Under the pieces are notes generated by a model. That model saw only the letters and a list, made by a program, of their open reading frames with translations. It did not search any database and was not told the origin of the DNA. A DNA stretch of 16,934 bases, taken from NCBI GenBank assembly GCA_025353525.1, contig JANXOO010000275.1:1-16934 (forward strand). Reading direction: 5' to 3'. Both the position numbers and the translations under genes were made by a program. Source of the stretch: Schlesneria sp. (GTDB taxonomy: Bacteria > Planctomycetota > Planctomycetia > Planctomycetales > Planctomycetaceae). How positions within the stretch are numbered: the first letter of the stretch is position 1; each line of letters opens with the position of its first letter. This document shows, one piece after another, positions 6,278-12,810 of this stretch.

Positions 6278-7138
6278 ATGGCTTTGAAACTCGTCTATCG
6301 TGAAGAAACGCCGGTTCCCGTTGAGATCGAGGGGTTAACTCCCGACTGGGCGTGCGACAAATCTCTTGCCGACATCGAGCGGTTCGAGATCTTTCACGGT
6401 AACTGCAAAATTCCGCTCGCCGAAATGTTCACCGTTTCCGGCGATGCGGCAGACAAGCGATTCGATTTTGAAGGGAATCTTGCGGGAGTGCACTGGATCG
6501 GGGCTCATATGACTTCGGGCACGATTCACATACATGGTCACGCAGGCCGACATATTGGCAGTGAAATGGCTGGCGGTGAGATCGTCGTCGACGGTAACGC
6601 TAACGGTTGGACAGGAGCCGAAATGCGTCGCGGCTTTATTCATGTTCGCGGGAATGCCGGCCACCTGGTGGGCGCCGCCTATCGCGGCTCGGTTAAGGGG
6701 ATGACTGGCGGTACGATCCTCGTCGACGGCAACGCAGGGAACGAGATCGGATTGACGATGCGTCGCGGGATGATCGCGATCGGCGGCACGGCAGGCGATA
6801 TGCTCGGATTCAACATGATTGCCGGGGCTGTCCTCGTCTTTGGCGAATGCGGTATCCGACCGGGAGCCGGGATGCGCCGGGGAACTCTGGGCCTGTTCGG
6901 TCCCAATCCGCCTCAACTGCTGCCGAGTTTTCGATACGGTGCGACATGTCAGCCACAAATCGTTCGACTGATGCTTCGAGAATTGCAAAAGAAGGGATTC
7001 GGCATCGACGAATCGTTGTTCACGTCGGAATTCGACATGTACCACGGTGACCTCGTCTCTGTCGGTCGCGGCGAGATTCTGTTCCGGCACGCTGCCTCCG
7101 AGCCGATCGCAAGCAACTCGCCAGCGCATGCCATTTGA
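6278..7138 (+). CDS. fhcC: Formylmethanofuran dehydrogenase / formyltransferase-hydrolase subunit C
   Basis: A 286-residue protein with a right-handed beta-helix of about seven turns (residues 81-208), each with a pattern like GTIHIHGHAGRHIGSEMAG. The third turn is lengthened (AAYRGSVKGMTG). This GXGXG fold is shared by FwdC/FhcC and the C-terminal domain of glutamate synthase. The N-terminal segment (about 1-75) and the C-terminal FRYGATCQPQIVRLM region fit FhcC rather than GltB. In bacteria with tetrahydromethanopterin C1 enzymes, FhcC is one of four subunits (A-D) that convert formyl-H4MPT to formate. Planctomycetes are known to carry these genes. None of the other three subunits is in the window. 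ATG 6278 has GCAGGAA upstream. A 522-base gap follows. Confidence 0.85.
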   Translation: MALKLVYREETPVPVEIEGLTPDWACDKSLADIERFEIFHGNCKIPLAEMFTVSGDAADKRFDFEGNLAGVHWIGAHMTSGTIHIHGHAGRHIGSEMAGGEIVVDGNANGWTGAEMRRGFIHVRGNAGHLVGAAYRGSVKGMTGGTILVDGNAGNEIGLTMRRGMIAIGGTAGDMLGFNMIAGAVLVFGECGIRPGAGMRRGTLGLFGPNPPQLLPSFRYGATCQPQIVRLMLRELQKKGFGIDESLFTSEFDMYHGDLVSVGRGEILFRHAASEPIASNSPAHAI

Positions 7139-7161
7139 CTATTGGTGTCGACCAGGCGAAG

Positions 7162-7194
7162 AGCCGGTGGTTAAAGCGAAGCGCCGACCACCGG
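7162..7194 (+). repeat. REP-like palindromic repeat, copy A
   Basis: CCGGTGGT (7164-7171) pairs perfectly with ACCACCGG (7187-7194) around a 15-base loop containing AGCGAAGCG. Read on the plus strand it aligns without gaps to copy B read on the minus strand, 26 of 33 bases identical. It begins 23 bases after the fhcC stop, a typical position for REP-type elements. Confidence 0.6.
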
Positions 7195-7341
7195 AACGCC
7201 AACCCCCAAACTTCACGCATCCAGAATGGACGCCAGAAGCCATGAATCGCAACGGATCGAATACCGTGATTCCGAACGAAAATCATCTGTGGATCGCGAT
7301 CTCGTCTCGTGGGACGGCATCCGACCGTTTGGTTCTGGCAC

Positions 7342-7360
7342 CTCTTCGAAGTGCGAAGAG
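7342..7360. other. Small perfect hairpin next to repeat copy B
   Basis: CTCTTCG (7342-7348) pairs with CGAAGAG (7354-7360) around AAGTG. Seven pairs, no T-run on either side. It lies between the two REP-like copies, 19 bases from copy B, and could be part of the same element. Confidence 0.35.
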
Positions 7361-7378
7361 ATGAGGGGAGATTGGTGA

Positions 7379-7411
7379 TCGGGGGTGGACGCTTCGCTCT
7401 GACCCCCGGCT
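7379..7411 (-). repeat. REP-like palindromic repeat, copy B, inverted relative to A
   Basis: On the minus strand the arm CCGGGGGT (7409 to 7402) pairs with ACCCCCG (7386 to 7380) around a 15-base loop that again contains AGCGAAGCG. The fifth stem pair is G-C where copy A has T-A, so both arms changed together. A GTAG tetranucleotide (7413 to 7410) immediately precedes the stem, as described for REP elements. The outermost pair is mismatched (C with A). Confidence 0.6.
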
Positions 7412-7576
7412 ACTCTCTGTGGCGCTTTCAGCGTCGTACTGTGCGATCTGACCATCGCGAGTAACATCCATTCTTTTGTCTTGTCATCCCTCAGAAATCC
7501 CATCCCGGACCCAATTGGTCTCTTTTGCTTTCACCCACAGATTTTGGTGAAGAGCCTTTTTCTATAATTATGTGAC

Positions 7577-7604
7577 TTGACTTGCCGTCGCCAAACTGTA
7601 TTAT
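7577..7604 (+). promoter_or_regulatory. Likely promoter of the GntR-ABC operon
   Basis: TTGACT (7577-7582, 5 of 6 to the canonical -35) and TATTAT (7599-7604, 5 of 6 to the canonical -10) are 16 bases apart, 57 bases before the regulator's ATG. A second TATAAT hexamer at 7563-7568 has no good -35 partner. The local sequence is AT-rich compared with the surrounding genes. Confidence 0.5.
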
Positions 7605-7619
7605 TGCATCGATACAATA
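7602..7619. promoter_or_regulatory. Candidate operator for the GntR regulator
   Basis: TATTG, one base, ATCGAT, one base, CATTA-type mirror (actual right arm CAATA): an 18-base dyad symmetric at 16 of 18 positions. It overlaps the last three bases of the -10 element and the probable transcription start. Binding of a dimeric GntR protein here would block transcription, fitting autorepression, which is common for YtrA-type regulators next to their ABC genes. Confidence 0.5.
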
Positions 7620-7660
7620 GCTTAACACCCGCTTCATGGTCTTTCCGGCGGTACGCGATA

Positions 7661-8068
7661 ATGCAAATTCACATTTCGACCGGCGATGGCTTGCCGATCT
7701 ACCTGCAGGTCATCAATCAGATCAAGTATCTGATCGCTTCGGGTCGGCTTTCGACGGGGGCCGAACTTCCGCCGATTCGAGTCCTGGCGGCTCAGCTTCT
7801 GATTAACCCCAACACCGTGGCACGCGCCTACCGCGAACTCGAAATTGCCGGCATTGTCGAGAAGCGACGAACGGCGGGAACTTATGTTTCGGAACAGGGG
7901 TCGCCCCTGGCACGTCGCGAGCGAGTCAAAATCCTTTCTGAACGGATCGACGCACTCCTCGCTGAGGCGAGTCACATGGGGGTCGCCGTCGACGATATTC
8001 TGAAACTCGTCCAGGTGCGGTATGCATCGATCCAGTCAACCCGTAACGACACGTCAACCAACCCGTAA
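7661..8068 (+). CDS. GntR-family transcriptional regulator, YtrA type
   Basis: A 135-residue regulator with an N-terminal winged helix (about 11-77). GLPIYLQVINQIKYLIASG opens the domain, ELPPIRVLAAQLLINPNTVA covers the recognition region, and RAYRELEIAGIVEKRRTAGT forms the wing. The C-terminal part is only about 55 residues of helix, as in the YtrA subfamily, which lacks a large ligand-binding domain and usually controls adjacent ABC transporter genes. I chose ATG 7661 because the MQIHISTGDGLPIY start matches family architecture; a TTG at 7577 falls in the promoter. The stop lies inside a 22-base tandem duplication. The ABC ATPase begins 32 bases downstream, so the three genes probably form one operon. 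Confidence 0.88.
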   Translation: MQIHISTGDGLPIYLQVINQIKYLIASGRLSTGAELPPIRVLAAQLLINPNTVARAYRELEIAGIVEKRRTAGTYVSEQGSPLARRERVKILSERIDALLAEASHMGVAVDDILKLVQVRYASIQSTRNDTSTNP

Positions 8069-8080
8069 CGACACGTCAAC
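8038..8080 (+). repeat. Perfect 21-base direct repeat with 22-base period
   Basis: AACCCGTAACGACACGTCAA plus C occurs at 8038-8058 and again at 8060-8080, separated by one base. The regulator's stop codon TAA (8066-8068) lies in the second copy. With only one copy the frame would read on through STRNEE to a TGA at 8094-8096, so the duplication changed the protein's last residues. Confidence 0.9.
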
Positions 8081-8100
8081 TCGCAATGAGGAATGATCTT

Positions 8101-9015
8101 ATGTTTGATGCATACCCGTCTGCGGCACCACCCATCGTTGACATACGCCGCGTCTCACGCACGTTTGGCGACAAGCCGGCTCTCGATGATGTGTCGCTGG
8201 TCGTCCCGCAGGGCGGCGTATTCGGATTGATTGGTGGAAATGGTGCGGGAAAAACGACACTCATCAAACACGTTCTGGGGATGCTGAAGGCTCAGCAGGG
8301 GTCGGTACGCATCTTCGGACTCGATCCGGTGCAGAATCCGGTAGGTACGCTGGGGCGCATCGGATATTTGTCTGAAGAACGCGATCTGCCCGACTGGATG
8401 CGCGTGGGAGAACTGATGAGGTACACGCAGGCATTCTTTCCGAATTGGGACGAAGTGTATGCCGAAGAATTGCGTGATGCGTTCGATCTGAACCGGAAGT
8501 CTTACATCAAAACACTTTCACGAGGCCAGCGGGCTCGTGCGGGTTTGCTGGTCGCATTGGCACATCGTCCGGAACTGCTGGTTCTGGATGAGCCATCTTC
8601 GGGACTCGACCCGGTCGTCCGTCGCGACATTCTGGGTGCGATCATCCGTACGATCGCCGACGAAGGCCGAACCGTGCTGTTCTCGTCCCATTTGCTGGAC
8701 GAAGTCGAACGCGTGGCCGATCGTGTCGCCATCATTCACCAGGGCCGAATCCTGCTGACATCATCAATGGAGGATATCAAGGATCAGCATCGCCGCGTGA
8801 CATTGAGGTTCCAGCAACCGCACGAGCAACCACCGGCGCTCGTCGGATCGCTCACGTCGACCGGTGCAGGTCACGAATGGACGTATGTCTGCAGTGGCGA
8901 ACACGTTCAACTGCGCAGTGCGGCTGAAGCAATGGGGGCAACCGTCATTGACGACGCGGCACTGTCGCTCGACGAAATCTTCGTGTCGCGAATTCCCGCA
9001 AAGGAGGCACGATAA
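8101..9015 (+). CDS. ABC transporter ATP-binding protein
   Basis: A 304-residue ATPase subunit. Walker A is GGNGAGKT (45-52), the signature motif is LSRGQ (139-143, a variant of LSGGQ), Walker B is LLVLDEP (159-165) with the D-loop SSGLD, and the switch histidine lies in SSHLLDEVE (His197). The Q-loop region reads GYLSEERDLP, common in ABC-2 export-type ATPases such as NatA-like proteins. The C-terminal about 80 residues form an extra domain of the sort seen after H-loops in this class. I chose ATG 8101 because GAGGAA (8088-8093) precedes it by 7 bases; ATG 8086 overlaps that site. The stop overlaps the permease start (TAATG). Substrate cannot be told from sequence. Confidence 0.92.
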   Translation: MFDAYPSAAPPIVDIRRVSRTFGDKPALDDVSLVVPQGGVFGLIGGNGAGKTTLIKHVLGMLKAQQGSVRIFGLDPVQNPVGTLGRIGYLSEERDLPDWMRVGELMRYTQAFFPNWDEVYAEELRDAFDLNRKSYIKTLSRGQRARAGLLVALAHRPELLVLDEPSSGLDPVVRRDILGAIIRTIADEGRTVLFSSHLLDEVERVADRVAIIHQGRILLTSSMEDIKDQHRRVTLRFQQPHEQPPALVGSLTSTGAGHEWTYVCSGEHVQLRSAAEAMGATVIDDAALSLDEIFVSRIPAKEAR

Positions 9016-10595
9016 TGCGATCGGCAACAACAGCCATGGCGTGGGAAATGTGGCAACGCGGTCGATGGAAAATGGCCGCGAGTTTCGTCGGACCGATCTG
9101 CCTGACGATGCTCGTATTCGGGGCATTGCGATACCAGGGCATGGAAGATTTGCGGGACATCAATTTGCGCGGCGTACATCTGTGTTTCATGCAGTTAAAC
9201 CTGTTCATGTTTGCTACCTTTGTTCTCGATATTCAGGGGCCGCTGAATCGAATGTACTTGCTGCCAATTCCAACGTCGAATCTGGTCGCGTTTCGAATGT
9301 TGACGGCGATGCTGGTCGTCGGGTCAGAAGCAGCCGCAAGTGCTGCGATCCTGAATGCGATTCTGAATCTCGGTTGGCCATTGTGGGGACCAGCACTGTT
9401 TGCAGCCACGACATTGGCAGCGATTCAGGCTGCAATCTGGTACACCGAGAAAACGCTGTGGGTCATTCCTGCGATTGCTGGCGTCTCTGGTGGGCTCGGC
9501 ATCTGGTTTATCGAACGCCTGCCTCCACAGTTCAAGCCCGCATTTTACACATGGCGCGAAGTGACAAGCCTTGATGTTTTCGGGTTGATCGCCGTCGCGA
9601 TTGCGGCGTATTTCGTTGGCGTGGCGGGAGTTTCCCGAAATCGATGCGGCGAGCATCTGCAGCCACTGGGAATCAAGGCGTGGCTGGACCGTTTCTTTGA
9701 TGTTGCTCCCGTCGACGGTCCGGCATTTCGTTCGCGTACCGAAGCACAGTACTGGAGCGAGTGGCGCAAAAAGGGATGGGCGATGCCCGGCATTGTGATC
9801 CTCGGTCTTGTCATGGGGGCGGGATTCTGGTTGTTCTTCAGCCGTAACCCGAAAGATCTCGTGAGCGGGCTTATTGGCGGCGGAGCTGTCCTTTCGGTGA
9901 TCGGATTTGTCGGCGCCATCATCATGGGCAATACTGGCCGCACCGATTCCGAATTTGAAATGGGATCGTTCCTGGCGTCCCGTCCGATTGCAAATACCGA
10001 ATTGACGAAAATCACATTGCGAGTGATTGCGAAAAGCGTTCTGTTGGCTTGGGCAATCTGGCTTGTCGCGTTCTCATGCGTTTGCGGAGTGGTCTGGTTG
10101 ACGGGCAGAAATCCGTTACAGGATATTCCGCCAGGCGTCCGCTGGTGGTATCTGCCTGCAACGTTGCTGGGATGCTGGACTGTCACGGCGGTTCTGACTT
10201 CGATCTGCCTGATGGGACGAATCGGTCTGTTTTCGAAAGTGATTTTGTTTCTGTGTGCGTTGTTCTTCACATTCAACTGCTTTTCCGGTTTCGTTCTGAC
10301 GCGGGACGCGCAGAAAATATTCACTCAAGGGCTACTGATCATCGTCGGAATTGCCTTCATTTTCATTTCGTGCATATTCTTTTTCGCAGGTCGAAAGCGG
10401 CAGATGATCGACTCCAAGGATCTGGTAGTGTGCGGGTGCTTTTGGCTGGCTGCAAGTACCATTGTCGGAATCGACGGGATACAACAACCGCCGGAAATGA
10501 TTCCAAATTATATATTTTCGATCGGATTGCTGGCTTTGGCCGTCGTCCCCCCGGCAGCGGCGCCATTGGCCCTGGCCTGGAATCGGCATCGATAA
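9015..10595 (+). CDS. ABC-2-like permease, large form
   Basis: A 526-residue integral membrane protein with roughly 12-14 hydrophobic segments (for example near 21-40, 90-112, 146-166, 188-206, 256-276, 283-305, 338-364, 380-400, 406-426, 438-458, 500-522). A soluble stretch of about 50 residues (207-255) splits it into two halves. Each half has a similar cytosolic-loop motif: LPIPTSNLVAFRM (83-95) and SRPIANTELTKI (322-333), resembling the LPxSR...K element of ABC-2 permeases. It may therefore be an internally duplicated or fused transporter subunit. The start is firm: AAAGGAGG sits 8 bases before ATG 9015, and its first base overlaps the ATPase stop. The exported substrate is unknown. Confidence 0.88.
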   Translation: MRSATTAMAWEMWQRGRWKMAASFVGPICLTMLVFGALRYQGMEDLRDINLRGVHLCFMQLNLFMFATFVLDIQGPLNRMYLLPIPTSNLVAFRMLTAMLVVGSEAAASAAILNAILNLGWPLWGPALFAATTLAAIQAAIWYTEKTLWVIPAIAGVSGGLGIWFIERLPPQFKPAFYTWREVTSLDVFGLIAVAIAAYFVGVAGVSRNRCGEHLQPLGIKAWLDRFFDVAPVDGPAFRSRTEAQYWSEWRKKGWAMPGIVILGLVMGAGFWLFFSRNPKDLVSGLIGGGAVLSVIGFVGAIIMGNTGRTDSEFEMGSFLASRPIANTELTKITLRVIAKSVLLAWAIWLVAFSCVCGVVWLTGRNPLQDIPPGVRWWYLPATLLGCWTVTAVLTSICLMGRIGLFSKVILFLCALFFTFNCFSGFVLTRDAQKIFTQGLLIIVGIAFIFISCIFFFAGRKRQMIDSKDLVVCGCFWLAASTIVGIDGIQQPPEMIPNYIFSIGLLALAVVPPAAAPLALAWNRHR

Positions 10596-10867
10596 AATCC
10601 CGTTTTTGATCCGATTCCTATTGAATTGCGTATTGCCGTTTATACTGATCGCAGCCCGGGATCGCGACATTGGTCCATGGCCGGTTTTCATGGACTTCGC
10701 CGGTGTTTTTCCAATGCCATGCGTTCCTGCGGAAATTGGCTGTGGAGTGCCGTTTCAATTCATGCCGCGCAAAGTTTATGCTTTTCAGCAGAGGCCGGTC
10801 CATTTCGGGATCACTCCGAAAGCGGTCGTCTTGCTGGTCTCCTCGGTGTCCGTATGAAAGGTCTCGA

Positions 10868-11776
10868 ATGTTCCTCAAATTCTGCATTTCCGCGATGTTA
10901 CTGGCCATGGGATCGAGTGTGGCGTCGGCTCAGGTATTACTCGAACGCAAGTTTCCGGAAGGGACGAAGGCGACCAACCAGAAAGAACAGAAGGTGACGC
11001 AAACTTTGACGCTGAACGGGATGAATATTGATACAAAAGCGACAGTTTTTGTCGTCTCGACGACATCGTTTGGAAATCGAAATGGAGACGGAACGCTGAA
11101 AGTCGAAGAGAAAGTCGACACGTTGCAGTCAGAAATAACTTTGCCCGGAACCACACTGCAGTTCGATTCAGGCAATCCCGACAAAAAGGCCGATGTTCCG
11201 CAACTGGAGCCGTTTCTGGACCTGTTTCGAGCTATCTCCCGGTTGCCGATTACTGTGGAAGTCGACGCAAAGAACAAAATCACGGCAGTCAAACTTCCTG
11301 ACGGCGAATTTGAAAAACTTCCTCAGTCGGCCAGTGAACGCCTGAATCCGGAAACGCTGAAAAAGGCGATGGTGCAGATGAATGCGTTTTTGCCTGACGA
11401 GCCGGTCAAGCAAGGTGACACTTGGGAACGACCAATTGAAATGAATCTGGGTTCCGGCCAGACATTGAGTTTCCGCACGAAGTTTGAATATACCGGAACC
11501 GTTGAACAAGACGGCGAGACGCTCGACAAAATCTCGGGTAAATCCTTCGATGTCAATTTCGCGATCAATGGAAATCCGGCGCTTTCGGTGACCAAAAGCG
11601 ATTTGAAGGTCGTCGAAACTGACAGTACATATCTGTTTGACCGAAAGCGTGGGGCGGTCGTGTCACTGGCTTCGAAGATTCAGATCGCCGGACCATTGAC
11701 GCTCGTGATTAACGGTGCGGAACTGGTCGGAAAGGTCGACCTGACGATCGAAGACAAGACGACTCGTCGGAAGTAG
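10868..11776 (+). CDS. Secreted protein of unknown function
   Basis: A 302-residue protein with a clear signal peptide (MFLKFCISAMLLAMGSSVASA, cleavage likely after ASA at 21), so it is exported across the inner membrane. The mature part is rich in Lys, Asp, Glu and Thr with alternating beta-strand-like segments and no cysteine. I see no catalytic motif. It resembles planctomycete secreted proteins of the DUF6263 kind, but that is an impression I could not test. I chose ATG 10868 because the signal peptide starts there, with AAAGG just upstream; the frame open further left reads as noise. It lies 272 bases after the permease. That spacer holds a 7-pair hairpin (10673-10695) and no firm promoter, so membership in the ABC operon is uncertain. 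Confidence 0.85.
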   Translation: MFLKFCISAMLLAMGSSVASAQVLLERKFPEGTKATNQKEQKVTQTLTLNGMNIDTKATVFVVSTTSFGNRNGDGTLKVEEKVDTLQSEITLPGTTLQFDSGNPDKKADVPQLEPFLDLFRAISRLPITVEVDAKNKITAVKLPDGEFEKLPQSASERLNPETLKKAMVQMNAFLPDEPVKQGDTWERPIEMNLGSGQTLSFRTKFEYTGTVEQDGETLDKISGKSFDVNFAINGNPALSVTKSDLKVVETDSTYLFDRKRGAVVSLASKIQIAGPLTLVINGAELVGKVDLTIEDKTTRRK

Positions 11777-11786
11777 TTTTCCGACG
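11765..11786 (+). other. Hairpin over the stop codon of the secreted protein
   Basis: CGTCGGAA (11765-11772) pairs with TTCCGACG (11779-11786) around GTAGTT; the loop contains the stop codon TAG. Eight perfect pairs. There is no T-run downstream, so it would be a terminator without a U-tract or an mRNA 3'-end stabiliser. Confidence 0.4.
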
Positions 11787-11821
11787 ACATGGTGGTCTGC
11801 AGAATACCGACACATAAAACG

Positions 11822-11845
11822 GGGCGAACGCCATTGCGTTCGCCC
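11822..11845 (-). terminator. Intrinsic terminator for the histidine kinase gene
   Basis: GGGCGAACG (11822-11830) and CGTTCGCCC (11837-11845) pair perfectly over 9 bases with a 6-base loop. Read on the minus strand it lies 33 bases past the kinase stop and is followed by CGTTTTATG, a short U-rich tail. On the plus strand the tail is weaker (TGGTCTGTT), but the hairpin may serve both convergent genes. Confidence 0.7.
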
Positions 11846-11878
11846 TGGTCTGTTAATCGCTCCCGGATTGGCGGACTG

Positions 11879-12808
11879 TCATCGTTCGGCGCCGTATGCC
11901 ATCGCACGGTGGCCGGGAATTTCGACTTCGAAAACACTTCCCGACTGGCCAGAACGGTCGTGGACGCCGACCTTTCCCTTAAGCTGCTTGACCAGTGTGT
12001 GTACGATAAACAGACCCAGTCCGGTCCCCTTCTGACGGCGGGTTAATTCACTTCCCGCGCGATAAAACATGCGAAAGATCCTTTTGCGCAGTTCGTGGGG
12101 AACGCCCTGTCCATTGTCGATAATCCGAACAATGACACGTCCACGTTCAGCGTTCCGCACGTGGACTTCAATTTTCGGGGGATCTCCCGCGTACTTGATC
12201 GCGTTGTCCAGCAGATTGCGGAAGACCGTTTCCAGCACAAGCTGCCGCGCAAACACGATTGATGGCTGAACGTCATAGGTGATCGTGTCGGCTTCGTCCT
12301 TTTTGTGGTGCGCGCATGCGGCGGCAGCGCATTTGCGCAACAGCGTGTCCAGCGAAATCACTTCGGGGTCTGACTGTTCTCCAATGGCATCGATCCTGCC
12401 GACCTCGAGCAATTGCGTGATGAGGTGGTCGAGTCGTTCGAGTTCTTCCTCCATGACTCGATAAAACTTCGTTCGCTGTTCGTCTGCCAACGTCCTCATT
12501 TCAAGCGTTTCGAGATACAATCGTAACGAGGCGATCGGAGATTTTAATTCGTGTGTCACACTGTCGATGAAATTGGCCTGCCTCTGATTAAGGCGAACTT
12601 CCTTGATCATCAGAAACAGGTAGAACGACAAGCCAACCAGAATTAACGCAAAAACCACCACGCCAATGATGAGCGCGTTCCATCCCCCGGCAGAATGAAC
12701 CAGCAGGACGATCCAAAAGACCATCAGAGTCACGTTCAGCGCCATCAGGACGACGCTGAGTGTAATCGGAAGACCAATCGTCATCCGCGAACGAAGTGCA
12801 TTGGGCAC
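11879..12808 (-). CDS. Sensor histidine kinase with two membrane segments
   Basis: A 309-residue kinase. Two hydrophobic segments (about 12-38 and 46-68) are joined by only about 8 residues, so there is almost no external sensing domain and no visible HAMP or PAS domain. The phosphoacceptor helix is SVTHELKSPIASLRLYLETL with His86. The catalytic ATPase domain shows the N box FRNLLDNAIKY (196-206), the G1 box DNGQGVP (231-237) and the G2 box GTGLGLFI (261-268). I chose GTG 12808: it follows the phosphoesterase stop by two bases and has AAAGG upstream; ATG 12784 is the alternative. No response regulator gene lies beside it. Such short-loop kinases often sense events in the membrane or act with a partner protein, here possibly the upstream phosphoesterase. 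Confidence 0.93.
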   Translation of the reverse strand: MPNALRSRMTIGLPITLSVVLMALNVTLMVFWIVLLVHSAGGWNALIIGVVVFALILVGLSFYLFLMIKEVRLNQRQANFIDSVTHELKSPIASLRLYLETLEMRTLADEQRTKFYRVMEEELERLDHLITQLLEVGRIDAIGEQSDPEVISLDTLLRKCAAAACAHHKKDEADTITYDVQPSIVFARQLVLETVFRNLLDNAIKYAGDPPKIEVHVRNAERGRVIVRIIDNGQGVPHELRKRIFRMFYRAGSELTRRQKGTGLGLFIVHTLVKQLKGKVGVHDRSGQSGSVFEVEIPGHRAMAYGAER

Positions 12809-12810
12809 GT

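Larger units (their letters stand above)
7139..7660. other. Intergenic stretch with palindromic repeats and a regulatory region
   Basis: No gene is supported here. The left half holds two related palindromes in opposite orientation (7162-7194 and 7379-7411) and a third hairpin (7342-7360). The right end (7560-7620) is AT-rich and contains a promoter and operator candidate for the downstream regulator. Sequence between the palindromes shows nothing recognisable. Confidence 0.65.

Noticed and set aside
8864..9574. 236-codon open frame overlapping the ABC genes
   Set aside because: It lies in another frame over two well-supported genes, has no ribosome binding site and no recognisable domain.
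10579..10618. Inverted repeat GGAATCGG/CCGATTCC at the permease end
   Set aside because: A 24-base loop, overlap with the coding end and no T-run make it a poor terminator.
11324..11595. Minus-strand frames inside the secreted-protein gene
   Set aside because: Antisense shadows of a gene with a clear signal peptide; their translations show no domain.
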